A stretch of 64,000 nucleotides of DNA from the NCBI GenBank assembly GCA_024399655.1, contig JAKSNP010000001.1, positions 1 through 64,000 on the forward strand, given 5' to 3'. The stretch is from Paludibacteraceae bacterium. GTDB lineage: Bacteria; Bacteroidota; Bacteroidia; Bacteroidales; Paludibacteraceae. The translations under genes were made by a program, and so were the position numbers. Shown here piece by piece: positions 15,378 through 25,928 of the stretch. How positions within the stretch are numbered: the stretch's first letter is position 1; each line of letters opens with the position of its first letter. The notes under the pieces were generated by a model, which was not told the DNA's origin, searched no databases, and saw nothing but the letters and a program-made list of their open reading frames with translations.

Positions 15378-18185
15378 ATGCACATACGCGTACGCATACA
15401 TACGATATTGGTTTTATTAGCGACAGCTCTGACAACGGCGGCTCAAAACCATGCGAATCCGAACGACACCATTATTGCCGCTCATGATTCGACGCGTACT
15501 GAAGAACGGGCAGAAGCGGCTCCAATGCGCAAGAGTAACAAGATAGACGCCCCTATCCGTTACGAAGCAAAAGATTCGTGCGTCCTGTTGGGCAACGGAA
15601 CCGCCATACTGCATGGAAGCAGCAATGTGAAATACGAAAAAATGGACCTTACTGCCGATTATATACGATGTCAGATGGACAGCAACACCGTCTTTGCCAG
15701 CGGCGTATACGATACCATCAATGAAGAATGGAGAGGAAAACCCGTCTTCAAGGACAAGGAAGACAAATACGAGTCGGACGAGATGACCTACAACATCAAG
15801 ACAAAGAAGGGTTTTATACGCAACGTGACAACCACTCAAGGAGAAGGTTATATAATAGCCGACAAGACAAAAAAGCAAGACGGGGACATCATGATGATGG
15901 CGGGCGGCAAATACACCACATGCGATGAGCATGAGCATCCTCACTTTTACCTGAGGATGACCAAAGCGAAAGTGAAACCCGGCGAATATATTGCCACCGG
16001 TCCAGCATATATGGTAGTGGGCGAAGTGCCTGTTCCGTTGGCTATTCCCTTCGGATTCTTTCCCTTTACGGACAAATACAGTTCGGGACTAATCATGCCT
16101 ACATTCGGCGATGACTACTCGCGAGGATTATATTTGCGGGGATTGGGTTATTATTTCGCCATCAACGACTATATGGACCTTGAGTTGACCGGAGACATCT
16201 ACACTAAGGGAACATGGGCCGTATATGCCAAGAGCCGCTATGTAAAACGTTACAAATTCAGCGGCAGCATCAACATCAACTATCGAACGGATATAACCGG
16301 AGAAAAAGGTATGCCAGACTACACGAAAGCGACCAACTTCCAACTGCAATGGACACATCAACAGGATGCCAAAGCAAACCCCTACTCCAATTTCTCCGCA
16401 TCCGTCAATTTCTCGACATCCGGTTATAACCGAAGTAACATCAACTCCTATTATAACAGTCAGTTAAACGCTGAAAACACGAAATCATCGTCCGTATCAT
16501 ATACTCAACGCTTTCCGGACAGTCCCTGGTCAATCAGCCTATCGGCCTTGGTAAGTCAACAAACCAAAGACTCGACAATGACCCTGACCCTACCCGATTT
16601 GAGCGTGAATATGAGTACGATATACCCATTCAAAAGGAAAGAGAAAGTAGGGAAAGACAAATGGTATGAGAAAATCAAATTATCCTACTCAATGAACGGA
16701 AAGATTTCGGTCACCAATATAAAAGAAAGTGAATTGTTGCACTCGAATTTCCTACGCGATTGGAAAACAGGAATCAAGCATCATGCCAATTTGGGAGCCA
16801 GTTGGACCGTATTCAAATATTTGAATATCAGTCCGAGCATCGATATGACCGACCGCATGTATTTCCAACGCATAGACCAGCATTGGAATGAAGATATCCA
16901 AGCCTTACAACGTGATACGAGCAACGGTTTCTATAATGTATTCGATTTCACGGTAGGATTAACGATGTCAACCAAGCTATACGGAATGTATACCCCGTCA
17001 AAGAAACTATTCCCAAAGAGCAAAGTGGAAGCCTTCCGTCATGTATTTACTCCATCCATCCGCTTCAATTACCATCCTAATTTCGGCAAATCCGGTTGGG
17101 GATACTACGGAAATTACGACCAACCCTTATATGACGGTGTTGATGAAGAAACGGGGATGCAATTACCTCGTTTGGACGAAAACGGCGTTCCCATGTTCGT
17201 TCGGCAGAATTATTCCCGTTTCGCCAACAGCATCTACGGCACCGCCCCAAACGGGCAAGTAGCCAATTTGAGTTTCAGTTTCGGCAACAATATAGAAATG
17301 AAGCTTCGGAATGACAAGGACACAACAGGAACGGAACAATTCAAAGTATATAGTATTATTGACGCATTGGACATAACCGGCGGATACAATTTTGCAGCAG
17401 ATTCAATGAATTGGAACCGTTTCGGCGTTAGATTGAGGCTGAAACTTCCTGTTGTAAATTACACGATCAACCTAGCAACCGAATTTGACCCATATATGTA
17501 CGAGTTGAACGCATTAGGTAAACCCGTGCAAACCAACAAACAGTATTGGAGCAACGGCAAAGCCCCCAGATGGACGGGTACGAATTTTTCCATCAGTTAC
17601 ACCTTCTCCAGACAGGTATTCGAAAAATGGTTCAAAAAAGCCAGTCAGAACAAGAACAAGGGCAAAGGAAGTGAAGAAACGGATCCCAATTTGGGCGGTG
17701 AAAGCGAATTGAGTGACATGTCGATGAATGCAGACGGCACGATGAACAATGCCAAACTGAGCAACGGCAAACACAAGAAAAATACCGAAATGGACGGTGA
17801 TTACGTAAAAACAGATATACCCTGGTCGATAACCTTAGGCTATTCATTCAACTACAGAGAAGACCATTCCAATTTCGACTATGATAAAATGGTGTATCCT
17901 TTCAAGCCTATTCAGAACCTATCCATCAGCGGAAATATCGGTTTCGGACAAGGTTGGAAGATGAGTGTCAGCACCTATTATGACATCACCAATAAAAAAT
18001 GGTCGACTACAACCTTCAATATATCCAGAGACTTGCACTGTTGGAACATGACCGCATCGTTCGTTCCTTTCGGCCCGTTCAAAAACTACACCTTCCATAT
18101 CGGTGTGAACGCTTCGATGTTACAAGACCTGAAGTACGACAAGACCAGTACTGAATCAACGAACAAGAAAGTAAGTTGGTGGTAA
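15378..18185 (+). CDS. lptD: LPS-assembly outer-membrane protein LptD
   Basis: LptD is the beta-barrel that inserts lipopolysaccharide into the outer leaflet of the outer membrane. The 935-residue product has a signal peptide (ending TTAAQ), an OstA/LptA-like N-terminal domain (about 57-200) and a long barrel with alternating aromatic strands. The segment FGFFPFTDKYSSGLIMPTFG at about 230 is characteristic of Bacteroidota LptD. A Lys/Asn-rich loop near 755-800 contains KKNTEMDG. First gene of a ten-gene plus-strand run that includes slyD, der, porU and porV, so LPS export and T9SS genes share an upstream promoter. T9SS substrates are anchored to a form of LPS in Porphyromonas, which gives the arrangement a rationale. 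Confidence 0.92.
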   Translation: MHIRVRIHTILVLLATALTTAAQNHANPNDTIIAAHDSTRTEERAEAAPMRKSNKIDAPIRYEAKDSCVLLGNGTAILHGSSNVKYEKMDLTADYIRCQMDSNTVFASGVYDTINEEWRGKPVFKDKEDKYESDEMTYNIKTKKGFIRNVTTTQGEGYIIADKTKKQDGDIMMMAGGKYTTCDEHEHPHFYLRMTKAKVKPGEYIATGPAYMVVGEVPVPLAIPFGFFPFTDKYSSGLIMPTFGDDYSRGLYLRGLGYYFAINDYMDLELTGDIYTKGTWAVYAKSRYVKRYKFSGSININYRTDITGEKGMPDYTKATNFQLQWTHQQDAKANPYSNFSASVNFSTSGYNRSNINSYYNSQLNAENTKSSSVSYTQRFPDSPWSISLSALVSQQTKDSTMTLTLPDLSVNMSTIYPFKRKEKVGKDKWYEKIKLSYSMNGKISVTNIKESELLHSNFLRDWKTGIKHHANLGASWTVFKYLNISPSIDMTDRMYFQRIDQHWNEDIQALQRDTSNGFYNVFDFTVGLTMSTKLYGMYTPSKKLFPKSKVEAFRHVFTPSIRFNYHPNFGKSGWGYYGNYDQPLYDGVDEETGMQLPRLDENGVPMFVRQNYSRFANSIYGTAPNGQVANLSFSFGNNIEMKLRNDKDTTGTEQFKVYSIIDALDITGGYNFAADSMNWNRFGVRLRLKLPVVNYTINLATEFDPYMYELNALGKPVQTNKQYWSNGKAPRWTGTNFSISYTFSRQVFEKWFKKASQNKNKGKGSEETDPNLGGESELSDMSMNADGTMNNAKLSNGKHKKNTEMDGDYVKTDIPWSITLGYSFNYREDHSNFDYDKMVYPFKPIQNLSISGNIGFGQGWKMSVSTYYDITNKKWSTTTFNISRDLHCWNMTASFVPFGPFKNYTFHIGVNASMLQDLKYDKTSTESTNKKVSWW

Positions 18186-18214
18186 TAAAAAAGCAAATAT
18201 CAAAAATAAAAAAT

Positions 18215-18808
18215 ATGAATAGAGTTATTACATGCACCTACGATTTATTCGTAGACGGAGAAAACGGACAATCAAAAGAACTGATGGAGCGCGCCACTAT
18301 AGAGCACCCTCTGACCTATTGCGAAGATATGGGTATGATGCTTCCGAAATTTGAAGACGCGATGAAAGATAAGAACGAGAACGACACGTTTGATTTCCGC
18401 ATCGGATATGAAGACGCTTATGGAGAATATGACACCGACGGCGTATTGACGCTAGACAAAAAACTTTTCTATAACGGTGACGGTGAATTTGATGAGGAAC
18501 GAGTATTCGTTGGCAATATTGTTCCGATGAACACGACTGACGGACGTGTGGTAAGAGCGCAAATTGTAGAGATTACCGAAGATAAAGTAACCATAGACCT
18601 CAATCATCCGTTAGCAGGAGAGAATTTACACTTTGTAGGCAAGATTATAGAAATCCGTGAAGCAACCGAAGCTGAATTGGAAGCATTGCGTCATCCGCAC
18701 AAATGCGGACATTGCCACGGTAACTGTCATAATGAAGAAGGCGGATGCGAAGGTAAATGCGAAGAAGGCGGATGCGGAGGCGGATGCGATGAATGTCACA
18801 ACAATTAA
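18215..18808 (+). CDS. slyD: SlyD-type FKBP peptidyl-prolyl isomerase
   Basis: Catalyses prolyl cis-trans isomerisation and acts as a chaperone; SlyD also binds metal through its tail. 197 residues: a split FKBP domain with an inserted-in-flap domain (MNRVITCTYDLFVDG, EDMGMMLPKFEDAM, DFRIGYEDAYGEYD, LNHPLAGENLHFVGKI), and a C-terminal tail of about 35 residues rich in His, Cys and Gly (HKCGHCHGNCH, then CEGKCEEGGCGGGCDECH), a likely Ni/Zn site. The start is the ATG at 18215; the open frame begins 13 codons earlier inside the end of lptD. 29 bases from lptD and 34 from der. Confidence 0.93.
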   Translation: MNRVITCTYDLFVDGENGQSKELMERATIEHPLTYCEDMGMMLPKFEDAMKDKNENDTFDFRIGYEDAYGEYDTDGVLTLDKKLFYNGDGEFDEERVFVGNIVPMNTTDGRVVRAQIVEITEDKVTIDLNHPLAGENLHFVGKIIEIREATEAELEALRHPHKCGHCHGNCHNEEGGCEGKCEEGGCGGGCDECHNN

Positions 18809-18842
18809 CTAGAACAAATAATAATAAATAATCAATACGACT

Positions 18843-20156
18843 ATGGCAAATATTTTAGCGATAGTGGGTCGTCCCAATGTAGGGAAATCGACCCTATTCA
18901 ACCGACTGACCCACACCCGTAGGGCCATTGTGATGGATACAGCCGGAACCACACGTGACCGTCAGTACGGTCATTCAGAGTGGTGCGGAAAAGAATTCTC
19001 CGTAATAGATACAGGCGGATGGGTTGTAGGCTCAGATGACACTTTTGAAAGCGAGATCAACCGTCAAGTAGATTTAGCCATCAAAGAAGCAGATGTGGTC
19101 CTGCTCGTAGTGGATGTAAACGAAGGAGTCACTCAATTTGATATGGAAGTGGCTCACTTACTGCGCCAGAGTAAAAAAGAATGTGTATTGGCAGTAAACA
19201 AGGTGGATACATTCGACCGTCAATATGGTGCTCCAGAATTCTACAAATTGGGATTGGGTGAACCTTTTATTCTCAGTGCCGAAAACGGACTTGGTACAGG
19301 TGAATTGTTGGATGAAATCTGTTCACGTTTCAAGAAAGACGAAAACGGTGAAGAACTGGACGAATTGCCCCGTTTTGCAATTGTAGGTCGCCCAAACGCC
19401 GGGAAAAGCAGCATATTAAATGCCTTTATCGGTGAAGATAGAACAATTGTGACGGACATTCCAGGGACGACAAGAGACAGCATATACACGAGATATAACA
19501 AATTCGGTAAAGAATTTTATCTTGTAGACACGGCAGGTATCCGCAAGAAAGCCAAAGTCAATGAAGACTTGGAATATTATTCTGTGGTCCGTTCGATTCG
19601 TGCCATTGAAAACAGCGATGTATGTATCTTGATGTTGGATGCCACTCGCGGAATAGAATCACAGGATTTGAATATATATTCACTTATCCAAAAAAATAAA
19701 AAAGGATTGGTAGTGGTGGTGAATAAATGGGACCTGGTAGAAAGCAAGACCAATGCCGATATAAAAGCATATGAACGCGCTATTCGTGAACGAATGGCAC
19801 CTTTTACCGATTTCCCCATAATTTTTGCCAGCGCCACAACCAAACAACGCATTTTCAAAGTGATGGAAACTGCATTAGCCGTATATGAAAACAAAATGCG
19901 CAAAGTTTCAACTGCTCAATTGAATGACAAATTCCTTCCGCTGATTGAAAATTATCCGCCACCAGCATTAAAAGGAAAATATATCAAGATCAAATATTGT
20001 ACTCAATTGCCCAACACTCAGATTCCCACTTTTGTCTTCTTTGCCAATCTGCCTCAATATGTAAAAGAGCCCTATCGCAGATTCCTTGAAAACAAATTGA
20101 GAGAGTGGTGGGACTTTAACGGCACACCCGTTCAATTATTTATGCGCGCCAAGTGA
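18843..20156 (+). CDS. der: Ribosome-biogenesis GTPase Der (EngA)
   Basis: Essential tandem GTPase for 50S subunit assembly. 437 residues: G domain 1 with P-loop GRPNVGKST (about 8-16), DTAGTTRD and NKVD; G domain 2 with GRPNAGKSS near 183, [12 protein letters not shown] and NKWD; then the KH-like C-terminal domain ending QLFMRAK. Full length. Its TGA overlaps the GTG start of the next gene, which points to translational coupling. Confidence 0.97.
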   Translation: MANILAIVGRPNVGKSTLFNRLTHTRRAIVMDTAGTTRDRQYGHSEWCGKEFSVIDTGGWVVGSDDTFESEINRQVDLAIKEADVVLLVVDVNEGVTQFDMEVAHLLRQSKKECVLAVNKVDTFDRQYGAPEFYKLGLGEPFILSAENGLGTGELLDEICSRFKKDENGEELDELPRFAIVGRPNAGKSSILNAFIGEDRTIVTDIPGTTRDSIYTRYNKFGKEFYLVDTAGIRKKAKVNEDLEYYSVVRSIRAIENSDVCILMLDATRGIESQDLNIYSLIQKNKKGLVVVVNKWDLVESKTNADIKAYERAIRERMAPFTDFPIIFASATTKQRIFKVMETALAVYENKMRKVSTAQLNDKFLPLIENYPPPALKGKYIKIKYCTQLPNTQIPTFVFFANLPQYVKEPYRRFLENKLREWWDFNGTPVQLFMRAK

Positions 20157-20623
20157 AAATAGCAGGATTGACATATTATCAAGATCGATACCATTTCGTA
20201 ATGAAATGTGATTCGAGTTTATTGAATCAAAAAAAGCCTTTCTTCATACCCGATTGGTCAACTGATATCCAAATGGTGAGATGTCAAGTGGTTCGTATTT
20301 GCAGATTAGGTAAATGTATCCAATCTAAATTTGCTTACCGCTATTATGATGCCATAGCTCCCGGTGTAGATTTTCGAGCCCGCGATTATATGGAGAGCAA
20401 TTGGGCTCAAGCTACCGCTTTTGATAATTCTCTATGCGTAGGAGAATGGGAAACACCTTCCGGTGAAGCGAACAGTTCCATTGACGACGCCATCGCTCAA
20501 GTAAGTAGAATCGTCACCTTGAGAAACGGGGATTTAATCTTTATAGATGAGCCATCCGAAAGCCAACCGATAGAAAAAGAAATGACTATTGAAGACAAGA
20601 ACCTGTATTGCAAAATAAAATAA
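20153..20623 (+). CDS. Degenerate fumarylacetoacetate-hydrolase-family protein
   Basis: 156 residues from a GTG inside the der stop (GTGA overlap). The segments [37 protein letters not shown] and [13 protein letters not shown] follow the FAH fold in order, but the protein is shorter than the usual 200-plus residues. The metal-binding Glu pair (normally Y/H-E-x-E after the FLPDFS segment) reads QMVRCQ, so hydrolase or isomerase activity is unlikely. Porphyromonas gingivalis also has an FAH-family gene directly before porU (recalled, not searched), so the position may be conserved and tied to T9SS. Gene complete, no frameshift seen. Confidence 0.7.
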   Translation: MKIAGLTYYQDRYHFVMKCDSSLLNQKKPFFIPDWSTDIQMVRCQVVRICRLGKCIQSKFAYRYYDAIAPGVDFRARDYMESNWAQATAFDNSLCVGEWETPSGEANSSIDDAIAQVSRIVTLRNGDLIFIDEPSESQPIEKEMTIEDKNLYCKIK

Positions 20624-20637
20624 CGCCTGCAAGAAGC

Positions 20638-23600
20638 ATGAAACGTCTATTGACCATATTATCAACATTAGCTATCATAATGGAAATGATGGCCGGGACA
20701 CATTCGTATGCAGATCGCTCCATATTAAGCAACGGCCATTTTGTAAAGATCAAGATTGCCGAAACCGGCTTTTATATGATTTCCTATGATGAATTAAAGA
20801 TGTTGGGACTTAATCCCAATGATTTACGCATCTTAGGCTATGGCGGCGAAATGCTTACACAAGATTTCAGGTCGTCAAAAATAGATGATCTGCCCTCTAT
20901 AAGTTATTATATAGAAACGGGTAGCGACGGAGTTTTCAATACCGGTGACCATGTCATTTTCTATGGGAAAGGCCCTGTAAACTGGATTTACAAAGACGGA
21001 GCATGGATGCACAATAGGAATCCTTATGCGGATTACGGATGTTACTTCTTGTCAGATGATGCCGGTGAAAAACGCATTATCAGCAATGATACCGTCATAT
21101 TGAACAATGACAACGCCTTTGCCATCTACCAAACAGAGGACCATCAATTGCATGAGCAGGATCTTGTGAATGTAATTGATATCAATTATGGACGAGAAGG
21201 CGGAGGCAGAGAGTGGTATGGGGAACGTATCAATAACGGAAGCCCAATAACCATAAGCGATTTCAATTTTCCCAACATTTCATCGTCAGAACCGATGTAC
21301 TGTCGAGTTCATGCAGGAGCACACGCATCTGAATTATCCACATTTACCATCACTTTAGGCGATCAACAAAGAACGATGCAGACTGCCAGAATAGATGCCT
21401 CCGATTTTTACACCCAACTAACAACCGGTGTTGCCAAATTGAACACAGCCAAAAGCGACAGTCCGACACCAAGTGTAAAGATACAATTATCCAATACAGA
21501 ATCGGGGGCATACGGCTATCTCAACTATGTTGAGTTAACTGCCAAAAGATGGTTGAAAATGACGGACGGCATACTCCCTATCAGATGGACCAACAGTGGT
21601 AATGATTGGTGGGACAGTCGAGAAAACAACGTATATCATGTCAGCGGTGCCAACGACAAAACACAAGTTTGGAATTTGACCGATCCATTAAATATCAAAC
21701 GGGTAAATACCTATTGGATAGGAGATACATTATGTTTTGTTGGCAGCAGCGAAAATATAGAGGAATATGTAGCTATCAATCCCGAACAAACAAAATCACT
21801 CAAACGGATTTCCTCATTAGGAAAAATTGAGAACCAAAATCTTCATGGGTTAAAAGATATTGATCTTGTCATTATCACCAATGAAGAACTGAAAGCTGCA
21901 GCACACGAATTAGGAGAAGCGCACCAACTATACGACGGACTGACCTATGCGGTGGTGACAGAAGATCAGGTATTCAACGAATTTTCATCAGGTACACCTG
22001 ATGCTTCAGCATACCGATGGTTGATGAAAATGCTTTGGGACAGAGCTGAAGCGGATAGTAGTTTACACCATCCATCCAGTCTCTTGCTAATGGGAGACGG
22101 CACTTTCGACAATCGAAAGATATTGAACACATCAGGAGAACGAACCTTACTCACCTATCAAACTGAAAATTCGACAGTCGGTACCTCCGCATTTGCAATA
22201 GATGACTACTTCACCTTTATGGACGATGGAGACGGAATGGTGGGAACCACATTTTATGATGCTCGTGCCACGATGGACTTAGGTGTCGGTAGATTACCTG
22301 TAAATACAGCAGAACAGGCGCATCAAGTAGTAAACAAATTAGTGGCTCATATGAAAAATGAAAACAAGGGAAGATGGAAACAAGAATTATGTTTTTTGGC
22401 AGATGACGGTGAACACGGATTGCACACTCAAGTTGGAGATGCTGCCGGAGAACTTGTTCGAATCCAGAATCCCAATTTTATTGTAAACAAAATATATTTA
22501 GATGCATATGTGCAAGAAGCTTCAGCTGTAGGCGAACGCTATCCAGTAGCATACAACAGATTCACTAATTTGATGCGCAATGGCGTACTGATGATGGATT
22601 ATTCTGGGCACGGAAGTCCCAATGCCATCTGTAACGAAGGTTTTCTATCCATCGCTGATGTAAAAGCCATGAGCAATAAAAACAGAGGTTTTTGGGTCTT
22701 GGCGACCTGCAGTTATTCGCATTTTGACAGAGCTGAAACATGTAGCGCAGAAGAGGCTATTTTAAATCCGAACGGAGGAGCCATTGGCGTTTATTCAGCC
22801 AGCAGGACGGTATATGCGACCAGGAATGATAGTTTGAATAGAAGTGTATGCCGCCATTTATTTACGCATACCGATGATTTCAATTATCCATTGTCAATAG
22901 GTGAAGCCATCAGGAGGGCCAAAAATTCGGTGGTATATGACTTAAAAGAAATGGCCTATATCCTATTAGGCGATCCTGCAATAAGGCTAAATTACCCGAC
23001 TCAATTTAGAGTGGTAACCACGACAAAGATGGATACTCTAAACGCACTCTCCAAGCAGACAGTTCGCGGATATATAGAGGACGAAAACGGCGATACGGCC
23101 ATTTATTTCAACGGAATGTTAGCAATTACCATCTTCGATAAATTGCAACAAGTGACAACACGAGATAATGACGAGGAGAATCAAGCAGACAAGCGTCATT
23201 ATACCTACAACGATTATACCAACCGTTTATTTAAAGGTGAGGCCATCATCAAGGACGGCGTTTGGGAATATGAATTTATGCTACCCAAAGACATACTTTA
23301 CAATTACGGCAACGGCAGAATTGTATATTATGCATACGACAGTGAGAACGGCGAAGGTGTCGGGCACAAAGACGATTTTATTATCGGAGGAAGCAGCAAT
23401 ACCATTATAGAAGACAATCAAGGTCCGGATATCCGTATTTATCTAAACACCCCTTCTTTCATATATGGAGGACAAACGAATGAAAGGCCACACTTCTATG
23501 CTGAATTATATGATGAAAACGGTATAAATACAGTAGGAAGCGGTATCGGGCATGATTTATTGATGGTAGAAGATGAAAGCGCGAAAATGAGTTATGTACT

Positions 23601-24054
23601 CAATGATTATTATACAGCAGATCCCGGTACATATCAAAGCGGTCAAGTTTCATATTCAATGATAGAACAAACTGAAGGTATACATTCCATCACGTTCCGT
23701 GCTTGGGATTTATGCAATAACAGCAATACGGCCGAATTAAGTTACGAAGTAGTGAAAGGAGCGGCACCCACAATCTGCTCGTTAATTACCTACCCCAATC
23801 CTGTAGCAACAGATGGTGAGGTACATATAGCCATAGACTATGACCAACCTGATGAGTTGCTATATGCAGATTTTACTATGGCCGATTTATACGGGCACCT
23901 TATATGCGACCTCAAAGACCTACCATTAGATAGAGAACTCATACTTAATTGTAAAGAATATCACTTACAACCCGGCATATATGCCTATCGGGTTCAAATA
24001 CATTCTGATTCGACAAAATCATCCTATGCAAAAGGAAAACTAATCGTATATTAA
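20638..24054 (+). CDS. porU: T9SS C-terminal signal peptidase / sortase PorU
   Basis: PorU sits on the cell surface, removes the C-terminal sorting domain of T9SS cargo and attaches the cargo to anionic LPS. The 1138-residue product has a signal peptide and a gingipain-type (C25) peptidase domain. The His-Cys dyad is H658 in DYSGHGSP (codon 22609-22611) and C691 in LATCSYSH (codon 22708-22710), close to the positions known for the Porphyromonas enzyme. C-terminal Ig-like segments follow, ending in a region that itself resembles a sorting domain (TYPNPVATDGEV, LQPGIYAYRVQ). ATG 20638 was chosen because the signal peptide starts there. Between the FAH-like gene and porV. Confidence 0.95.
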   Translation: MKRLLTILSTLAIIMEMMAGTHSYADRSILSNGHFVKIKIAETGFYMISYDELKMLGLNPNDLRILGYGGEMLTQDFRSSKIDDLPSISYYIETGSDGVFNTGDHVIFYGKGPVNWIYKDGAWMHNRNPYADYGCYFLSDDAGEKRIISNDTVILNNDNAFAIYQTEDHQLHEQDLVNVIDINYGREGGGREWYGERINNGSPITISDFNFPNISSSEPMYCRVHAGAHASELSTFTITLGDQQRTMQTARIDASDFYTQLTTGVAKLNTAKSDSPTPSVKIQLSNTESGAYGYLNYVELTAKRWLKMTDGILPIRWTNSGNDWWDSRENNVYHVSGANDKTQVWNLTDPLNIKRVNTYWIGDTLCFVGSSENIEEYVAINPEQTKSLKRISSLGKIENQNLHGLKDIDLVIITNEELKAAAHELGEAHQLYDGLTYAVVTEDQVFNEFSSGTPDASAYRWLMKMLWDRAEADSSLHHPSSLLLMGDGTFDNRKILNTSGERTLLTYQTENSTVGTSAFAIDDYFTFMDDGDGMVGTTFYDARATMDLGVGRLPVNTAEQAHQVVNKLVAHMKNENKGRWKQELCFLADDGEHGLHTQVGDAAGELVRIQNPNFIVNKIYLDAYVQEASAVGERYPVAYNRFTNLMRNGVLMMDYSGHGSPNAICNEGFLSIADVKAMSNKNRGFWVLATCSYSHFDRAETCSAEEAILNPNGGAIGVYSASRTVYATRNDSLNRSVCRHLFTHTDDFNYPLSIGEAIRRAKNSVVYDLKEMAYILLGDPAIRLNYPTQFRVVTTTKMDTLNALSKQTVRGYIEDENGDTAIYFNGMLAITIFDKLQQVTTRDNDEENQADKRHYTYNDYTNRLFKGEAIIKDGVWEYEFMLPKDILYNYGNGRIVYYAYDSENGEGVGHKDDFIIGGSSNTIIEDNQGPDIRIYLNTPSFIYGGQTNERPHFYAELYDENGINTVGSGIGHDLLMVEDESAKMSYVLNDYYTADPGTYQSGQVSYSMIEQTEGIHSITFRAWDLCNNSNTAELSYEVVKGAAPTICSLITYPNPVATDGEVHIAIDYDQPDELLYADFTMADLYGHLICDLKDLPLDRELILNCKEYHLQPGIYAYRVQIHSDSTKSSYAKGKLIVY

Positions 24055-24158
24055 ATAAATTTTGAACTAACAGTTCGCGAATAACAAATTGCCTATGAAA
24101 CATTTTTCAAAGTAAGAAAATCAATTAGAATTTTAATAACTACTATAAATACACCAAT

Positions 24159-25385
24159 ATGAAAAAATTATTTTTTCTCGTGGCTTTTGCCACAACCACA
24201 ATGGCTATCATGGCCACCAATCCGGTAATCACATCTATGCCGTCACTTACCATCTCCCCAGACGCTCATGCAAGCGGTATGGGTGATATCGGTGCAGCGA
24301 CCCGTCCCGACATGACATCACAACATTGGAATGCAGCCAAGTATGCATTTATGGGTGATGTAATGGACAGCCGAGGCGGATTTGTAGCCAGTTACACTCC
24401 TTGGTTACGTGAATTGGTAGGGGACATCGATTTGGCATATTTATGCGGTTTCTATCGTTTTGATGACCTGCAAGCCATCTCTGCATCATTTACCTATTTC
24501 TCAATGGGTAAAGTGCAATTAACCGATTTCAACGGCATGCAATATGCAGAAGCACACCCTAACGAATGGGCCTTGGACGTGGCCTATTCTCGTAAGTTAC
24601 ACGAATATGTCAGCATGGCAGCCACCTTACGCTTCATGTATTCAGACTTGAATAACGGTGTAAATTTGTCATCAATGACCAGTGTCAATGCAGAAATGTA
24701 TCCCGCATGGACAATGGCAGCCGATATCTCGCTGTATTATCGTCAACCTATTGATATTCCAATGGGAGAAAGTCAGTTCGCATTAGGATTCACTTTAAGC
24801 AATCTGGGTGGTAAAATGAGTTATGACAAAGGAAATACCTCCAATTTCATTCCCGCCAATATGCGTTTAGGTGTAAGCTATGAACTGCCCTTTGATGATT
24901 ACAACCGCTTAATGATGTCTGTAGAATGCAATAAGATGTTGGTACCCACTTTCCAATCCAAATATGCCAGCAACACAGAGACTCAGACCTATACAAATGA
25001 AGAATTCTCAAAAGTATCATCCCCCAAAGGATGGTGGCAATCATTTGCAGATGCTCCCGGTTACTATTATACTGATAGCAAAACAGGCAATCAGAAATTA
25101 GTAAACGGAACAAAAGAAGAGTTCCAAGAAGTAGTATGGGGCGCAGGTTTAGAATATAGTTATGATCGAAAATTCTTTGCACGTGCAGGCTACAGTCATG
25201 AAAATTACTACAAAGGAAATCGCCGATATGTTACATTAGGTGCAGGTTTCGCATTAAGCATTGTAAGATTAGATGTATCCTATTGTATAGCCGTAGCAGC
25301 AAGCAACCCGCTGAATAATACCATGCGTTTCACTTTGGGCTTTGACTTGGCCGGAATCAAAGATCTGGTCAATAACGAGAAATAA
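24159..25385 (+). CDS. porV: T9SS outer-membrane shuttle protein PorV (LptO)
   Basis: PorV is a 14-strand outer-membrane barrel of the FadL type that collects cargo from the SprA translocon and hands it to PorU. 408 residues with a signal peptide (MKKLFFLVAFATTTMAIMA), the family start region PSLTISPDAHASGMGDIGAATRPD at about 30-53, and repeated amphipathic strands to the end. It follows porU by 104 bases, with no separate promoter of the window's common type in that gap, so it is probably co-transcribed. The porU-porV-ispF order is as in Porphyromonas. Confidence 0.94.
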   Translation: MKKLFFLVAFATTTMAIMATNPVITSMPSLTISPDAHASGMGDIGAATRPDMTSQHWNAAKYAFMGDVMDSRGGFVASYTPWLRELVGDIDLAYLCGFYRFDDLQAISASFTYFSMGKVQLTDFNGMQYAEAHPNEWALDVAYSRKLHEYVSMAATLRFMYSDLNNGVNLSSMTSVNAEMYPAWTMAADISLYYRQPIDIPMGESQFALGFTLSNLGGKMSYDKGNTSNFIPANMRLGVSYELPFDDYNRLMMSVECNKMLVPTFQSKYASNTETQTYTNEEFSKVSSPKGWWQSFADAPGYYYTDSKTGNQKLVNGTKEEFQEVVWGAGLEYSYDRKFFARAGYSHENYYKGNRRYVTLGAGFALSIVRLDVSYCIAVAASNPLNNTMRFTLGFDLAGIKDLVNNEK

Positions 25386-25401
25386 TTCAAACGTCCAAGT
25401 C

Positions 25402-25875
25402 ATGCGAATCGGATTAGGATACGATGTTCATCAATTTGCCCCGAGCCGTAAATTATGGCTCGGGGGAATTGAGATACCTCATTCAGAAGGATTATTGGGT
25501 CATTCAGATGCAGATGTCGCTATTCACGCTCTATGTGATGCTCTCTTAGGAGCAGCCGCTATGCGTGATATAGGTTATCACTTCCCAGATACAGCAGGAA
25601 ATGAATATGAAGGCATAGATTCGAAGATTCTGCTCAGCAGGGTCATGGAAATGATACGCAAAGCCGGATATGAATTAGGTAACTGCGATTTAACCATTTG
25701 CGCACAAACGCCAAAACTTAGTCCATTCATCGAAATGATGCGAAAATGTCTAGCATCAACAATGAATGTAGACCTCAATAAGGTTTCAATAAAGGCAACG
25801 ACCACAGAACATTTAGGTTTTGTAGGAAGAAAAGAAGGAATCGCATGTTATGCCATTGTTTTATTGGAAGGATAA
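25402..25875 (+). CDS. ispF: 2-C-methyl-D-erythritol 2,4-cyclodiphosphate synthase
   Basis: Fifth enzyme of the MEP isoprenoid pathway. 157 residues with the metal ligands D8, H10 (GYDVHQF) and H42 (GHSDADVAIH), and the TTEHLGFVGRKEGI end segment. The start at 25402 gives MRIGLGYDVH, the canonical beginning; the open frame extends 20 codons into porV. 16 bases from the porV stop. Confidence 0.97.
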   Translation: MRIGLGYDVHQFAPSRKLWLGGIEIPHSEGLLGHSDADVAIHALCDALLGAAAMRDIGYHFPDTAGNEYEGIDSKILLSRVMEMIRKAGYELGNCDLTICAQTPKLSPFIEMMRKCLASTMNVDLNKVSIKATTTEHLGFVGRKEGIACYAIVLLEG

Positions 25876-25928
25876 TCGGCTCCCTATTTATCTAAATACG
25901 GATTATCATAAAAGATAGTAAACGCACA

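Noticed and set aside
20153..20623. Functional FAH-family hydrolase
   Set aside because: The metal-binding Glu pair is lost and the protein is shorter than the catalytic family.
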